The translations under genes and the position numbers were made by a program. Below are positions 27,943-38,240 of a stretch of 64,000 bases of DNA, piece by piece (position 1 is the stretch's first letter; the number at the start of each line of letters is the position of its first letter). The notes below the pieces were generated by a model. That model made no database searches and was not told where the DNA came from. It was given only the letters and a program-made list of their open reading frames with translations. The stretch comes from Desulfobacteraceae bacterium Eth-SRB2 (GTDB lineage: Bacteria; Desulfobacterota; Desulfobacteria; Desulfobacterales; UBA11574), in the NCBI GenBank assembly GCA_004193595.1, contig RPGQ01000006.1, forward strand, positions 24,208 through 88,207. Reading direction: 5' to 3'.

Positions 27943-29316
27943 ATGAGCAGTCTAAAACCAAACGAAATTGTTCAAGAACTTGATAAATATATCATTGGCC
28001 AGCACCGGGCAAAACGTTCTGTTGCCATTGCTTTAAGGAATCGCTGGCGCAGGCAGCAGGTGCCCGTAGATCTTCGTGATGAAATTGTCCCCAAGAACAT
28101 TATCCTTATCGGTCCCACCGGGGTAGGTAAGACAGAGATAGCCAGGAGGCTTTCAAATTTAACCGATTCTCCATTTACTAAGGTTGAGGCTTCCAAGTTT
28201 ACGGAAGTAGGATATGTAGGACGGGACGTTGAATCTATGGTAAGAGATCTTCTCGAACTTACGGTCAATAAACTTAAATCACAGGAGCAGGAGGCCGTAA
28301 AAGAAAAAGGATGGCAGATTGCCGAAGAGAGAATGCTCGATCTTTTGCTTCCAAAAGGAGGAATGCAGCCGACACAGGAGCGTGAAGATTCGAAAGAGAC
28401 AAAGGTTGAACTTGTAACATATAAAAACGATGAATCTTCCCCCACAAGGGAAAAGCTTCGAAAAATGCTTCGCCAGGGAAAACTAGATAATCGATACGTT
28501 GATCTTGACGTGTCAGAGCGAACCATGCCTATGGTCGAGATTTTCTCCAACGTGGGCATGGAGGAGATGGGGATTAATTTTAAAGATATGATCGGCGGTC
28601 TTCTTCCCAAAAGCACAAAGCGTCGCAAGGTAAAAGTACCCGAGGCCATGGAGATGCTTTCTGCCGAAGAGGCTCAGAACCTGGTAGATATGGACAAGGT
28701 GGTAAAAGAGGCCATAATTAAAGTCGAGCAATCTGGAATCATTTTTCTTGATGAAATTGATAAAATTGCCGGAAAAGACGGCACCCACGGTCCCGACGTG
28801 TCCAGGGAAGGCGTTCAGAGGGATCTTCTACCGGTTATAGAAGGGAGCACTGTTTCAACAAAATACGGTCCGGTCAAGACGGACAATATCCTTTTCATTG
28901 CTGCCGGGGCTTTTCATACCACCAAGCCTTCGGATTTAATTCCGGAGCTCCAGGGGCGGTTTCCCATAAGGGTGGAACTGGACGCTTTGGGGCAGAAGGA
29001 GTTTGTGAGGATACTGACAGAACCCAAGAATGCTTTAATCCTTCAATATATGGCTCTGTTAAAGACCGAAGGTGTTGATGTTATTTTTGAGGATGAAGCT
29101 ATTGAAGAAATAGCCAGGATTGCCGAAGAGGTGAACAACATGACCGAGAACATCGGTGCCCGGAGGCTCTATACCCTCATGGAGTGCATGCTGGAAGATA
29201 TCCTTTTTGAAGCGCCGGATATGCGCGAAAAGAAAATAGTCATCGATAAAAAGTATGTGGAAGACAAGTTAAAGGACATCAAAGATGACGAGGATCTGAG
29301 CCGGTATATTCTGTAA
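27943..29316 (+). CDS. hslU: HslU ATPase of the HslUV protease
   Basis: AAA+ unfoldase that feeds proteins to HslV. 457 residues. The N-terminus reads [20 protein letters not shown], the Walker A is [13 protein letters not shown], followed by the pore motif region [19 protein letters not shown]. The intermediate I-domain spans roughly 110-240. The Walker B is [11 protein letters not shown], and the arginine-rich sensor-2 region is [13 protein letters not shown] near the C-terminus. The C-terminal LSRYIL tail can insert into HslV. Confidence 0.98.
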   Translation: MSSLKPNEIVQELDKYIIGQHRAKRSVAIALRNRWRRQQVPVDLRDEIVPKNIILIGPTGVGKTEIARRLSNLTDSPFTKVEASKFTEVGYVGRDVESMVRDLLELTVNKLKSQEQEAVKEKGWQIAEERMLDLLLPKGGMQPTQEREDSKETKVELVTYKNDESSPTREKLRKMLRQGKLDNRYVDLDVSERTMPMVEIFSNVGMEEMGINFKDMIGGLLPKSTKRRKVKVPEAMEMLSAEEAQNLVDMDKVVKEAIIKVEQSGIIFLDEIDKIAGKDGTHGPDVSREGVQRDLLPVIEGSTVSTKYGPVKTDNILFIAAGAFHTTKPSDLIPELQGRFPIRVELDALGQKEFVRILTEPKNALILQYMALLKTEGVDVIFEDEAIEEIARIAEEVNNMTENIGARRLYTLMECMLEDILFEAPDMREKKIVIDKKYVEDKLKDIKDDEDLSRYIL

Positions 29317-29364
29317 GCACCTAACTTCTCATGTGTATTGCTTACCTAAAGAAAAGAAGATAAT

Positions 29365-30240
29365 ATGGATTCGAATGTTGCCGACATACTGATGGAGGCC
29401 CTGCCGTATATTCGTCGTTTCTATGGTATGACCCTGGTGATAAAGTATGGGGGTCATGCTATGGTCGATGAGCAGTTGAAGGAGGATTTTGCCCGGGATA
29501 TTACTTTAATGAAATTTACGGGACTGAATCCGGTTGTTGTTCACGGCGGTGGCCCGCAGATCAACTCTGTTCTTGACCGTATGGGGATTCATTCCAGGTT
29601 TGTGAAAGGGATGCGTCTTACGGATGAGGCGACCATGGATGTTGTGGAGATGGTTTTAGGGGGCAAAGTCAACAAGGGGATTGTTGCTCAGATCAATCAG
29701 CAGGGGGGTAAGGCTGTGGGGTTGAGCGGTAAGGACGGAGGGCTTATTCGTGCCAGAAAACTTCATATCGTTTATCAGGAGGATAAGGATAAGCCGCCGG
29801 AGATCATCGATCCGGGCCTGGTGGGTGAGGTTACCCATGTTAACCCGGATATCATCAATACACTGACCCAACAGGATTTTATTCCTATTATCGCACCGGT
29901 CGGGGCCGGGGAATCCGGTGAAACATACAACATAAATGCAGATCTCGTAGCAAGCAGTATTGCCATAGCCCTTTCAGCAGGCCGATTGATCTTGCTAACA
30001 GACGTAGATGGCGTTCTCGATGCTTCAGGGTCTCTCATTTCTTCAATTAGTGCGGAGAACATCAATCAGATGGTGGAAGAAAAAACCATTTCCGGAGGAA
30101 TGATCCCTAAAATCGAATGTGCCATAGAGGCGCTGAAAAACGGAGTTGGAAAGGTTCACATTATAAACGGCAACAAGCGCCATGCCTTATTACTCGAGCT
30201 TTTTACCGATAAAGGGATCGGCACAGAAGTAACCATATGA
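29365..30240 (+). CDS. argB: Acetylglutamate kinase
   Basis: Phosphorylates N-acetylglutamate, step two of arginine synthesis and the usual feedback point. 291 residues: [15 protein letters not shown] (Lys and Gly loop), [19 protein letters not shown] (substrate loop), [13 protein letters not shown], and [19 protein letters not shown]. The N-terminal helix before the kinase core, common to arginine-sensitive hexameric forms, is present ([16 protein letters not shown]). Starts 48 bp after hslU and leads the argBDFGH series. Confidence 0.98.
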   Translation: MDSNVADILMEALPYIRRFYGMTLVIKYGGHAMVDEQLKEDFARDITLMKFTGLNPVVVHGGGPQINSVLDRMGIHSRFVKGMRLTDEATMDVVEMVLGGKVNKGIVAQINQQGGKAVGLSGKDGGLIRARKLHIVYQEDKDKPPEIIDPGLVGEVTHVNPDIINTLTQQDFIPIIAPVGAGESGETYNINADLVASSIAIALSAGRLILLTDVDGVLDASGSLISSISAENINQMVEEKTISGGMIPKIECAIEALKNGVGKVHIINGNKRHALLLELFTDKGIGTEVTI

Positions 30241-30259
30241 TTGACGGAAAGGCTTCACA

Positions 30260-31441
30260 ATGACTCAAGAGATAATTAAAAAAGCAGACCAGGTTATCGC
30301 AAAAACCTATAAAAGATTTCCCATTGTCATAGCAAAAGGCAAAGGATGTACGCTTTGGGATACAGAGGGTAAAAAATATACCGATTTTGTTGCCGGAATT
30401 GCCGTATGCAATCTCGGCCATGCACATCCGGGAGTTTCAAAAGCGCTTTCCATGCAGGCGGACACCCTTTTTCATGTGTCCAACCTTTATTATACAATTC
30501 CCCAGGTAGATCTGGCATCCTGGCTTACGGAAAACAGCTTTGCGGACCGGGTATTTTTCTGTAACAGCGGTGCTGAAGCAAATGAGGCTGCCATTAAGCT
30601 GGCCAGAAAATATTTCAAGGAAAAAGGGGAAAACGGGAGATACAGAATCATCTCCATGGAGCATTCTTTTCACGGACGGACCATGGCCACCCTTTCCGCA
30701 ACCGGACAGGATAAGATAAAACAAGGGTTCGAACCCGTGCTTGAAGGCTTTGACTATGTGCCGTTTAATGATATTAGCGCATTGCGCGGCACAATCGGCC
30801 CATCCACATGCGCTGTCTTAATAGAACCGATCCAGGGTGAAGGCGGGGTTCGCTGTCCTGATCCCGACTACCTTAAGGCCGTAAGGCAGGCTTGTGACGA
30901 AACCGGTATCCTTTTGATTTTTGATGAAATTCAGACAGGGATGGGGCGTACCGGCAGACTTTTTGCCTACGAGCATTTCGGTATACCGCCGGATATAATG
31001 ACCCTGGCCAAAGCCCTGGCCAATGGATTGCCCATAGGGGCCATGCTGGCCAGAGAAGAAGTTGCCGATGCCTTCGGGCCGGGGTCACATGCTTCGACAT
31101 TTGGCGGCACCCCGGTTGTCACCGCGGCGTCACTTGAAGTTGTCCGGGTGCTTTCAGAAGAGAATATAATCGATCATTGTAAAAATATAGGGGGTTATTT
31201 TAAGGACAGGCTTTCATGGTTGAAAGACAGGCATGAAGTGATTGAGGATGTTCGCGGTATGGGTCTGCTTCTGGGTATGAAGCTAAAAATAGAGGGAGAT
31301 CAGATTGTTGCTTCGTGCATGGAAAAAGGGTTTCTGATAAACTGCATCCAGGGGAATATTTTACGGTTTATCCCACCGCTTATCATAGAAAAAGAAGATA
31401 TAGACGCTCTCGTGGCATGTCTGGATGAGGTTATGAATTGA
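30260..31441 (+). CDS. argD: Acetylornithine aminotransferase
   Basis: PLP enzyme converting N-acetylglutamate semialdehyde to N-acetylornithine; enzymes of this family often also serve as succinyldiaminopimelate aminotransferase. 393 residues: KGKGCTLWDTEGKKYTDFVAG, FCNSGAEANEAAIKLARKY, SMEHSFHGRTMATLSATGQ, LIFDEIQTGMGRTGRLFAYE, the PLP lysine in LAKALANGLPIGAM, and FGGTPVVTAAS. Starts 19 bp after argB. Confidence 0.97.
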   Translation: MTQEIIKKADQVIAKTYKRFPIVIAKGKGCTLWDTEGKKYTDFVAGIAVCNLGHAHPGVSKALSMQADTLFHVSNLYYTIPQVDLASWLTENSFADRVFFCNSGAEANEAAIKLARKYFKEKGENGRYRIISMEHSFHGRTMATLSATGQDKIKQGFEPVLEGFDYVPFNDISALRGTIGPSTCAVLIEPIQGEGGVRCPDPDYLKAVRQACDETGILLIFDEIQTGMGRTGRLFAYEHFGIPPDIMTLAKALANGLPIGAMLAREEVADAFGPGSHASTFGGTPVVTAASLEVVRVLSEENIIDHCKNIGGYFKDRLSWLKDRHEVIEDVRGMGLLLGMKLKIEGDQIVASCMEKGFLINCIQGNILRFIPPLIIEKEDIDALVACLDEVMN

Positions 31442-31577
31442 AGATTGAAAATTGACTATTTAAGAAACTCGCTCCCGCCTGCCATTATAAGGCACAAGCG
31501 GGCAGGTCAGCCCAATATTTTGATATTGATAGTCATAAAAAAAATTGGGAAATTCCTTAACTATTCAATCTTCAATC
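31441..31577. repeat. Palindrome in argD-argF gap, enclosing a CCCGCCTGCC module (family D, copy 1)
   Basis: The outer arms are GATTGAAAATTGACTATTTA and CTTAACTATTCAATCTTCAA. The centre, 31471-31507, reads GCTCCCGCCTGCCATTATAA then GGCACAAGCGGGCAGGT; its parts CCTGCC..GGCAGG form an inner hairpin. The centre recurs at 34065-34101. Confidence 0.8.
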
Positions 31578-31607
31578 GAAAATATTCAATCAAAAGGCGA
31601 GGTAACA

Positions 31608-32528
31608 TTGGAAAAAGATATCTTGACACTTATGGATCTTGCCCGGGAGGATTTTGAAGTCCTGTTTGAACGGGCGATTGAACTAAAAAAAAGGTATAAA
31701 AAAGGGATTGCAGACAGGCCTCTTGCCGGTAAGACCCTGGGTCTTATTTTCGACAAAGCGTCCACTCGCACACGCATTTCCTTTGAAGCGGCCATGGTTC
31801 AGCTCGGCGGAACGCCGATTTTCATAAGCGCCAAGGACACCCAAATTGCGCGAAACGAACCGGTTCGAGATACCGCCAGGGTACTTTCAAGATACCTGGA
31901 CGGTTTGGCGATTCGGACCTATTCACAGGATTGGCTGGAAGAGTTCGCCGAATTTACCGACATTCCGGTGATAAATGCCCTGACCGATCTATTCCATCCG
32001 TGCCAGGTATTAAGTGATATTATGACGGTAATAGAGATCAAAGGGGATTATAAGGATATCCGGATTGTCTGGGTCGGAGACGGAAATAATGTGGCCCATT
32101 CATGGATAAATGCCGCGGCGGTTTTGGATCTGAACCTTGTTTTAGCATGCCCGGACCCATATTCCCCTCGTAAGGAGGTTATGAAAAAGGCTCTTGAGAC
32201 AGGGGTTGGAAAAATTAGCGTAACCTCGAATCCTGTTGAAGCGGTAAAAGATGCCGATGTCATCTATACCGACGTTTGGGCCAGCATGGGGCAAGAGAGT
32301 GAACAGGTCAAAAGGGAGCGGGTGTTTGAGGCGTTTCAGGTAAATCAAGCGCTGTTAAAACATGCGGCCAAAGATGTTATGGTAATGCATTGCCTGCCGG
32401 CGCACCGGGGGGAAGAGATTACTGAAAATGTGCTGGAAGGCCCCAATTCGGTTGTCTGGGATCAAGCGGAAAACAAACTCCACATGCATAAGGCTATACT
32501 TGATGTTTTATTAAAACGTAACATCTGA
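31608..32528 (+). CDS. argF: Ornithine carbamoyltransferase
   Basis: Makes citrulline from ornithine and carbamoyl phosphate. I place the start at TTG 31608, right after GAGGTAACA, giving 306 residues opening MEKDILTLMDLAREDFEVL as the family does; a longer upstream reading would run through the gap palindrome. Motifs: FDKASTRTRISFEAAM (carbamoyl phosphate), FHPCQVLSDIMTVIE, WVGDGNNVAHSWI, and the ornithine loop MHCLPAHRGEEIT. Confidence 0.96.
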   Translation: MEKDILTLMDLAREDFEVLFERAIELKKRYKKGIADRPLAGKTLGLIFDKASTRTRISFEAAMVQLGGTPIFISAKDTQIARNEPVRDTARVLSRYLDGLAIRTYSQDWLEEFAEFTDIPVINALTDLFHPCQVLSDIMTVIEIKGDYKDIRIVWVGDGNNVAHSWINAAAVLDLNLVLACPDPYSPRKEVMKKALETGVGKISVTSNPVEAVKDADVIYTDVWASMGQESEQVKRERVFEAFQVNQALLKHAAKDVMVMHCLPAHRGEEITENVLEGPNSVVWDQAENKLHMHKAILDVLLKRNI

Positions 32529-32567
32529 AGGCAGTTTCTAAGAAATATTTTTTGTGCATTTTATGGC

Positions 32568-32741
32568 AAACAATCAAATGACAAAAAACAAATAACAAAC
32601 AAATCTCAATGGCCTAAAAAAACAAATGACAAATAATTGGCTTTGGGTCTTATTTGGGTTTTGGTATTTTTTTTAATTTTGGAATTTGGAGCTTGTAGTT
32701 TGGAATTTATTTGAGATTTGATACTTGTGATTTGTTATTTC
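32568..32741. repeat. Word-repeat palindrome in argF-argG gap (CAAATAACAAA type)
   Basis: The left arm repeats CAAATGACAAAAAACAAATA; the right arm reads TTTGGAATTTATTTGAGATT and DTTTGTTATTT-like complements (GATTTGTTATTT at the end). No gene. The argG ribosome site AAAAGGAGAAG follows. Confidence 0.65.
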
Positions 32742-32779
32742 AGTTTTGTCCGGGTAAAACCGGGTAAAAGGAGAAGATC

Positions 32780-33988
32780 GTGTCTCATACCGTAAATAAG
32801 GTGGTTCTGGCGTATTCCGGGGGCCTGGATACATCCGTGATTTTAAAATGGCTGATCCAGACTTACCGTTGTGAGGTTGTTGCATTTGCTGCAGATATGG
32901 GCCAGGGGGATGAGCTGAATCAGGTGGAGGAAAACGCCCTAAAAACAGGGGCAACAAAGGTTTATATCGATGATTTGAAAGAAACTTTTGTAAAAGATTA
33001 TGTTTTCCCTGCGTTTCGGGCAAATGCGATTTATGAAGGGCAGTATCTTCTGGGCACCTCTCTTGCCAGACCCTTGATTGCAAAACGGCAGATGGAGATT
33101 GCCCGGATTGAAGGGGCGGATGCGGTGAGCCATGGCGCCACCGGAAAGGGAAACGACCAGGTGAGGTTTGAACTCAGCTATTTTGCAATAGATCCGAATA
33201 TAAAGATCATTGCTCCCTGGCGTGAGTGGGATCTTACCTCGCGAAGCGACTTGATGGCCTTTGCCCAACAGCACGGTATTCGAGTACCCACCACCCCCGC
33301 CAAACCATACAGTACCGACGGAAATCTTCTTCACATAAGCTTTGAAGGAGGCTTGCTTGAGGATCCCTGGCAAACGCCCCCCAACGACATGTTCCGTATG
33401 ACGGTTTCCCCCCAGGATGCGCCGGACACGCCTGAATTTGTCGAAATAACCTTTAAACAGGGCGATCCTGTGGCCATAAACGATAAACCCATGTCTCCGG
33501 CCCAACTCCTCAAAGAGCTAAACCGGCTGGGGGGGCGTAACGGAATCGGCAGGGCCGATATTGTGGAGAATCGTTTTGTCGGCATGAAATCCCGAGGTGT
33601 CTATGAAACTCCGGGCGGCACGGTATTGCGGGCCGCCCATATGGCCATTGAATCCATTACAATGGACAGGGAAGTCATGCACCTGAGGGATTCCCTAATT
33701 CCGAAATATTCCGAGCTGGTGTATTACGGTTTCTGGTTTTCACCCGAGATGAAGCTTTTGCAGGATATGGTGGATCGAACCCAGACCAATGTCTCCGGGG
33801 TTGCCCGGCTTGAACTTTACAAGGGGAACTGCCGTGTTCTGGGACGTAAATCCGATGAATCGATTTACAGTGAAGATTTTGCAACTTTTGAAGATGACAG
33901 TGTATACAGCCAGAAAGATGCCGAAGGCTTTATACGTCTAAATGCGTTAAGACTGCGTATTCAGAAGATGATGAAAGAAAAGCGATAG
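32780..33988 (+). CDS. argG: Argininosuccinate synthase
   Basis: Condenses citrulline and aspartate using ATP. 402 residues from GTG 32780 with AAAGGAG just upstream. The N-type ATP pyrophosphatase P-loop is [18 protein letters not shown]. Further motifs are [39 protein letters not shown] and [20 protein letters not shown]. It lies between argF and argH. Confidence 0.98.
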   Translation: MSHTVNKVVLAYSGGLDTSVILKWLIQTYRCEVVAFAADMGQGDELNQVEENALKTGATKVYIDDLKETFVKDYVFPAFRANAIYEGQYLLGTSLARPLIAKRQMEIARIEGADAVSHGATGKGNDQVRFELSYFAIDPNIKIIAPWREWDLTSRSDLMAFAQQHGIRVPTTPAKPYSTDGNLLHISFEGGLLEDPWQTPPNDMFRMTVSPQDAPDTPEFVEITFKQGDPVAINDKPMSPAQLLKELNRLGGRNGIGRADIVENRFVGMKSRGVYETPGGTVLRAAHMAIESITMDREVMHLRDSLIPKYSELVYYGFWFSPEMKLLQDMVDRTQTNVSGVARLELYKGNCRVLGRKSDESIYSEDFATFEDDSVYSQKDAEGFIRLNALRLRIQKMMKEKR

Positions 33989-34017
33989 ATTAAAACCTAA
34001 TCCGGTCAAGCCGGAAA

Positions 34018-34195
34018 AGTGACTAAAGTGAACTAAAGTTTAAAGTGACTAAAATTAAGGTGTCGCTCCCGCCTGCCATTGCAAGGCACGAGCGGGCAGG
34101 TTGCTCCATCTATTAATTAAGAATTGGCTCATATAAAAATTGGCAGAATTCCAAAACCTTAGGCATTTTAGATCACTTTAGATCACTTCACACTT
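34018..34195. repeat. Palindrome in argG-argH gap with CCCGCCTGCC module (family D, copy 2)
   Basis: The left part repeats GTGACTAAAGTGAACTAAAG; the right part reads TTTTAGATCACTTTAGATCA and CACTTCAC, its rough complement. The module at 34065-34101 (GCTCCCGCCTGCCATTGCAA, then GGCACGAGCGGGCAGGT) differs from 31471-31507 at three positions. Confidence 0.75.
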
Positions 34196-34277
34196 TTTTA
34201 GATTATAAAATATAATGCCAGAAAAAGTAAAAATATTCCAACTAAGTGAATAAATTCTACGTTAACATGAGGATTAT

Positions 34278-35669
34278 ATGGCGAAAAAGCTCTGGGATGG
34301 CAGGTTTTCGGAAAAGACGGATAGAATCGTTGAAGACTTTACCTCATCCATCGATATAGATAAAAGGCTTTATTCCTATGATATTCAAGGAAGTATTGCC
34401 CATTGTCGTATGCTTGCCAAAACATCTATTATTTCCGAAGAGGAGGCTTCCTCGTTGATAGAAGGTCTTGGCGTGATAAAAAGAGAGATAGACCGGGGAG
34501 ATTTTCAGTTTGATCAAAGCCTGGAGGATATCCATATGCACATTGAAGCCAGGCTTATCGCAAAAGTGGGAAAGGTCGCCCAGAAGCTTCATACCGCAAG
34601 AAGCCGAAACGATCAGGTGGTTCTGGATGTCAGGATGTATTTGAGGGATGAGACGCTACATACAATAAATCTACTTTTTATGCTTCAAAAGGTTATTGTG
34701 GATCTTACTAAAATCCATATGGATGTTGTTTTGCCTGGATACACTCATTTGCAAAGAGCTCAACCCATTCTTTTGTCCCACCATTTGATGGCGTATTATG
34801 AGATGTTTTCTAGAGACGCCGACAGGTTCAGTGATTGTTTGAAACGCATAAACGTGATGCCCCTTGGCAGTGCCGCCCTAGCCGGAACAACATATCCCAT
34901 TGACAGGGAGTATGTGGCCGGGATTCTTGATTTTCCGGAAATATCGACAAACAGCATAGATGCCGTCTCAGACAGGGATTTTATCATCGAATTTCTTTCG
35001 GCGGCGAGTATTTGCATGGTTCATTTGAGCCGTATGTCGGAAGAGTTAATTCTCTGGTCTTCATCGGAATTCGGTTTCATCGAACTCCCGGATTCCTTTG
35101 CCACCGGCAGCAGTATTATGCCTCAAAAAAAGAATCCCGATGTTCCTGAACTTGTACGAGGAAAAACCGGCCGTGTTTTCGGGGATTTAATTTCTCTTTT
35201 AGCGGTCATGAAATCATTGCCATTGTCTTATAATCGGGACATGCAGGAGGATAAAACCGCACTGTTCAGCACGGTGGATATATTGACAGAATGTTTAGAG
35301 ATTTACATAAAAATGCTTCCCAAGCTAAAAATAAATAAAGAAGTCATGAGGCGTGCCACATCCACGGGGTTTTTAAATGCAACCGATATGGCGGATTATC
35401 TTGTGACAAAAGGCATGGCATTTAGACAGGCGCACGATTGCGTGGGGAAGGCGGTTGCTTATGCGGCGAACAAAAAAAAGGAGCTTCATGAACTTACCTT
35501 GAAAGAGTTGAAATCCTTTTCTTCCCATATCAAAAAGGAAATCTTTGATATTTTAACTATTGAACAGATGATAAACCGGCGAAAATCTTTCGGCGGGACG
35601 GCGTTAAAAAACGTAACGGCTGCCATAAAAAAAGCTGAAAAGGACCTTGCCGTGAAGATGGAAGTCTAA
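34278..35669 (+). CDS. argH: Argininosuccinate lyase
   Basis: Splits argininosuccinate into arginine and fumarate, the last step of the pathway. 463 residues: LWDGRFSEKTDRIVEDF at the start, IHMHIEARL, HTARSRNDQVVLDVRMYL, PGYTHLQRAQPILLSHH, and the fumarase-superfamily signature GSSIMPQKKNPDVPELVRG. A small lipoprotein gene starts 7 bp after the stop. Confidence 0.98.
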   Translation: MAKKLWDGRFSEKTDRIVEDFTSSIDIDKRLYSYDIQGSIAHCRMLAKTSIISEEEASSLIEGLGVIKREIDRGDFQFDQSLEDIHMHIEARLIAKVGKVAQKLHTARSRNDQVVLDVRMYLRDETLHTINLLFMLQKVIVDLTKIHMDVVLPGYTHLQRAQPILLSHHLMAYYEMFSRDADRFSDCLKRINVMPLGSAALAGTTYPIDREYVAGILDFPEISTNSIDAVSDRDFIIEFLSAASICMVHLSRMSEELILWSSSEFGFIELPDSFATGSSIMPQKKNPDVPELVRGKTGRVFGDLISLLAVMKSLPLSYNRDMQEDKTALFSTVDILTECLEIYIKMLPKLKINKEVMRRATSTGFLNATDMADYLVTKGMAFRQAHDCVGKAVAYAANKKKELHELTLKELKSFSSHIKKEIFDILTIEQMINRRKSFGGTALKNVTAAIKKAEKDLAVKMEV

Positions 35670-35676
35670 CTTGATA

Positions 35677-35829
35677 ATGATGATAAAAAGAATTAAAAAA
35701 GGCCTTGTGTTACATTTTGTTATTGTTATTTTGGTTGTCTTTAATTTTTCAGCATGTGGCAAGAAGGGACCCCCTATGCCGCCCGTTCATGAAAAACCAC
35801 CGGCGGCCGTGCAGCCACAAAATAATTGA
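35677..35829 (+). CDS. lptM: LptM-type small lipoprotein (50 residues)
   Basis: A short gene not obvious by length: ATG 35677 to TGA 35829, 50 residues. It has a basic start (MMIKRIKKG), a hydrophobic helix (VLHFVIVILVVFNF), the lipobox FSA-C at Cys27, and the family signature CGKKGPPMPP, followed by a proline-rich tail. LptM (YifL) binds the LptDE translocon and helps its oxidative maturation. The position between argH and lysA matches the neighbourhood (before lysA/dapF) where the family is usually found. lptE is also in this window. Confidence 0.85.
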   Translation: MMIKRIKKGLVLHFVIVILVVFNFSACGKKGPPMPPVHEKPPAAVQPQNN

Positions 35830-35912
35830 AGATTGACGATTGCCTATTGAATATTTAAGAGGAAGACCTGATGACATATTGATATGATTTCTTAATTATT
35901 CAATTTACAATC
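35828..35912. repeat. Word-repeat palindrome before lysA (GATTGACGATTGCC type)
   Basis: The left arm GAAGATTGACGATTGCCTAT with GAATATTTAAG pairs roughly with CTTAATTATTCAATTTACAA. It resembles the outer arms of the element at 31441-31577. Confidence 0.65.
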
Positions 35913-35933
35913 CTATTGGTTTAAGGGGATGTA

Positions 35934-37193
35934 ATGCATCATTTTGTTTACCGGAATAATGAATTATATTGTGAAGATGTCCCGATCCGTAAGATTGCCG
36001 AAAAGGTCGGCACTCCTTTTTATTTATACAGCCATGCTACGTTAAAACGCCATTTTCTTATTTTTAACGAAGCTTTTGAGGGTTTAGAAAGACTTGTATG
36101 TTTTTCTGCAAAGGCCAATACCAACCTTGCTGTTTTAAAACTGTTTGAAAGCCTTGGCAGCGGGCTCGATATTGTCTCAGGTGGAGAACTGTATCGTGGG
36201 TTAAACGCCGGTTTCTCTCCGGATAAAATCGTCTATTCCGGAGTGGGAAAGCGCACCGAGGAAATCGACTATGCACTTGAAGCCGGCATTTTAATGTTCA
36301 ATGTAGAGTCCCTTGAAGAACTTGAACTTATAAATAAACGGGCGGGTTTTTTAAGAACACAAGCGCCTGTGGCCATTCGGGTAAACCCTGACGTTGATCC
36401 AAAAACGCATCCGTATATTTCAACCGGTCTGAAAAAAAACAAATTCGGCATTGATATGGAGACGGCTATTGACGGGTACAAGATGGCAAGCCGGCTTAAA
36501 AACATCACTATCGTGGGCATGGATTGCCATATCGGATCACAGATTACAGAATCAAAACCTTTTACAGACGCTCTGGAAAGCTTAAAGAATTTGATCGATG
36601 AACTCAGGAACATTGGAATCCAAATCAAATACATGGATGTGGGGGGCGGTCTTGGAATAACCTACAATGATGAATCCCCGCCCCATCCCCGCGAATATGC
36701 CAGGGCCATTGTTGATTCTCTTAAGGGCTTGGATCTTCACCTTATTCTGGAACCCGGAAGAGTTATTGTCGGAAATGCCGGAATACTGGTGAGCAGGGTT
36801 CTTTTCAGAAAGTCTGGAAAGGTCAAGGAGTTTGTTATTGCTGATGCCGGTATGAACGATCTGATGCGACCCACACTGTACGACGCGTTTCATGCCATAG
36901 CGCCGGTGAAAAAAACAGAAGATGAACAGATAACGGCAGACGTTGTGGGTCCGATTTGCGAGACCGGAGATTTTCTGGCAGTAGATCGGAAGATTTCCGA
37001 TGTAAAGAAAGGCGACCTTTTTGCGGTGATGAGTGCCGGGGCCTATGGTTTTACCATGTCGTCCAATTACTGTTCCCGACCCAGAGCGGCAGAAGTAATG
37101 GTAAAAGATGACCGGTTTCATGTTGTCCGGGAGCGCGAGAGTTATAATGATCTTGTTGACGGTGAATCGTTGCCGCCGTTTCTTGATGATTAA
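35934..37193 (+). CDS. lysA: Diaminopimelate decarboxylase
   Basis: PLP enzyme that makes lysine from meso-diaminopimelate. 419 residues: the PLP lysine in CFSAKANTNLAVLK, GSGLDIVSGGELYRGL, GMDCHIGSQITE, MDVGGGLGITYN, LILEPGRVIVGNAG, and the second-subunit substrate motif PICETGDFLA. Start ATG 35934 after AAGGGG. dapF follows 182 bp later. Confidence 0.98.
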   Translation: MHHFVYRNNELYCEDVPIRKIAEKVGTPFYLYSHATLKRHFLIFNEAFEGLERLVCFSAKANTNLAVLKLFESLGSGLDIVSGGELYRGLNAGFSPDKIVYSGVGKRTEEIDYALEAGILMFNVESLEELELINKRAGFLRTQAPVAIRVNPDVDPKTHPYISTGLKKNKFGIDMETAIDGYKMASRLKNITIVGMDCHIGSQITESKPFTDALESLKNLIDELRNIGIQIKYMDVGGGLGITYNDESPPHPREYARAIVDSLKGLDLHLILEPGRVIVGNAGILVSRVLFRKSGKVKEFVIADAGMNDLMRPTLYDAFHAIAPVKKTEDEQITADVVGPICETGDFLAVDRKISDVKKGDLFAVMSAGAYGFTMSSNYCSRPRAAEVMVKDDRFHVVRERESYNDLVDGESLPPFLDD

Positions 37194-37266
37194 AAGATTT
37201 TGTCCCTTTACTTAAGGCGCTTAGTTGTAAATTTTGTGCTTTTTGTGGCCAACCTTTTTTCTTTTC

Positions 37267-37337
37267 GCCATAAGGACACCAAGACACTAAGAAAGAATAA
37301 AACAATAAAATCCTTTGTGTCTTTGTGCCTTGGTGGC
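37267..37337. repeat. Palindrome before dapF (AAGGCACAAAGACAC type)
   Basis: GCCATAAGGACACCAAGACA and, on the other arm, TTTGTGTCTTTGTGCCTTGG with TGGC pair imperfectly. The same word type occurs at 63659-63738. Confidence 0.75.
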
Positions 37338-37375
37338 AAATATTTCTTGGTTACAGCTTGTCCGGTTTGGTATTT

Positions 37376-38209
37376 ATGAAAAAAATTGATTTTTACAAGA
37401 TGAGCGGAAGCGGCAACGATTTTATAATTGTTGACAACCGTAATAAAATTGTCGATGAAAACGATCTGCTAAATTTTATCGCCAAGGTATGCCGTAGAAA
37501 AATGTCCGTGGGTGCTGACGGTTTTATCCTTGTGGAAAACGCTGATGCTGCGGATTTCAAATGGCGCTTTTATAATTCTGACGGCAGTGTTGCGGAGATG
37601 TGTGGAAACGGCGCCAGGTGTGTTGCACGCTATGCATATTTAAATGGTATTGCAGGACCGGACATGTCATTTGAAACCCAAGCCGGTATGATTCAAGCCC
37701 GTGTTGCCGGCGATTGTGTTAAAGTAAAAATGACGGACCCGTTTGATCTTAAAATGGATTATACCATTGAACTTAAAAACAGGCCACTTACCATATCCAG
37801 TGTCAACACCGGTGTTCCTCATGCGGTAATTGTGGAAGACCGTATCGACACGGTTGAAGTTGTTAAAGTGGGAAGGGAGATACGGTTTATCGACAGGTTT
37901 GCTCCTGCCGGTACAAATGTAAATTTCGTGTGTCATTTAAAAGACAACATTATCGCAATTCGGACATATGAGCGGGGTGTTGAAGATGAAACTCTGGCAT
38001 GCGGTACCGGGGCGATTGCCAGTGCCATTGTCATGGCGTGTAAAAAAAAGTTAACGTCCCCGGTAACTGTTCAGACACGAAGCGGTGGATATCTTAACAT
38101 CTTTTATCAAGAGAATGACGGCAACTATCACGACATTTATCTTGAAGGGGATGCGCGTATTATTTACAAGGCCCAGCTCTGGGAAGATGCATTGAAAGAC
38201 GATTTATGA
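37376..38209 (+). CDS. dapF: Diaminopimelate epimerase
   Basis: Interconverts LL- and meso-diaminopimelate without cofactor. 277 residues from ATG 37376, chosen because MKKIDFYKMSGSGNDFIIVD is the family N-terminus; the open frame extends 17 codons upstream into the palindrome. Both catalytic cysteines are seen: CGNGARC and ACGTGA. It works between dapL and lysA, both in this window. Confidence 0.97.
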   Translation: MKKIDFYKMSGSGNDFIIVDNRNKIVDENDLLNFIAKVCRRKMSVGADGFILVENADAADFKWRFYNSDGSVAEMCGNGARCVARYAYLNGIAGPDMSFETQAGMIQARVAGDCVKVKMTDPFDLKMDYTIELKNRPLTISSVNTGVPHAVIVEDRIDTVEVVKVGREIRFIDRFAPAGTNVNFVCHLKDNIIAIRTYERGVEDETLACGTGAIASAIVMACKKKLTSPVTVQTRSGGYLNIFYQENDGNYHDIYLEGDARIIYKAQLWEDALKDDL

Positions 38210-38240
38210 TTTTAATAAATTTAAAAATTCCGAGGCGGTA

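Noticed and set aside
27972..28649. 225-codon frame on the minus strand inside hslU
   Set aside because: Antisense shadow with Ser/Arg-rich composition; hslU is certain.
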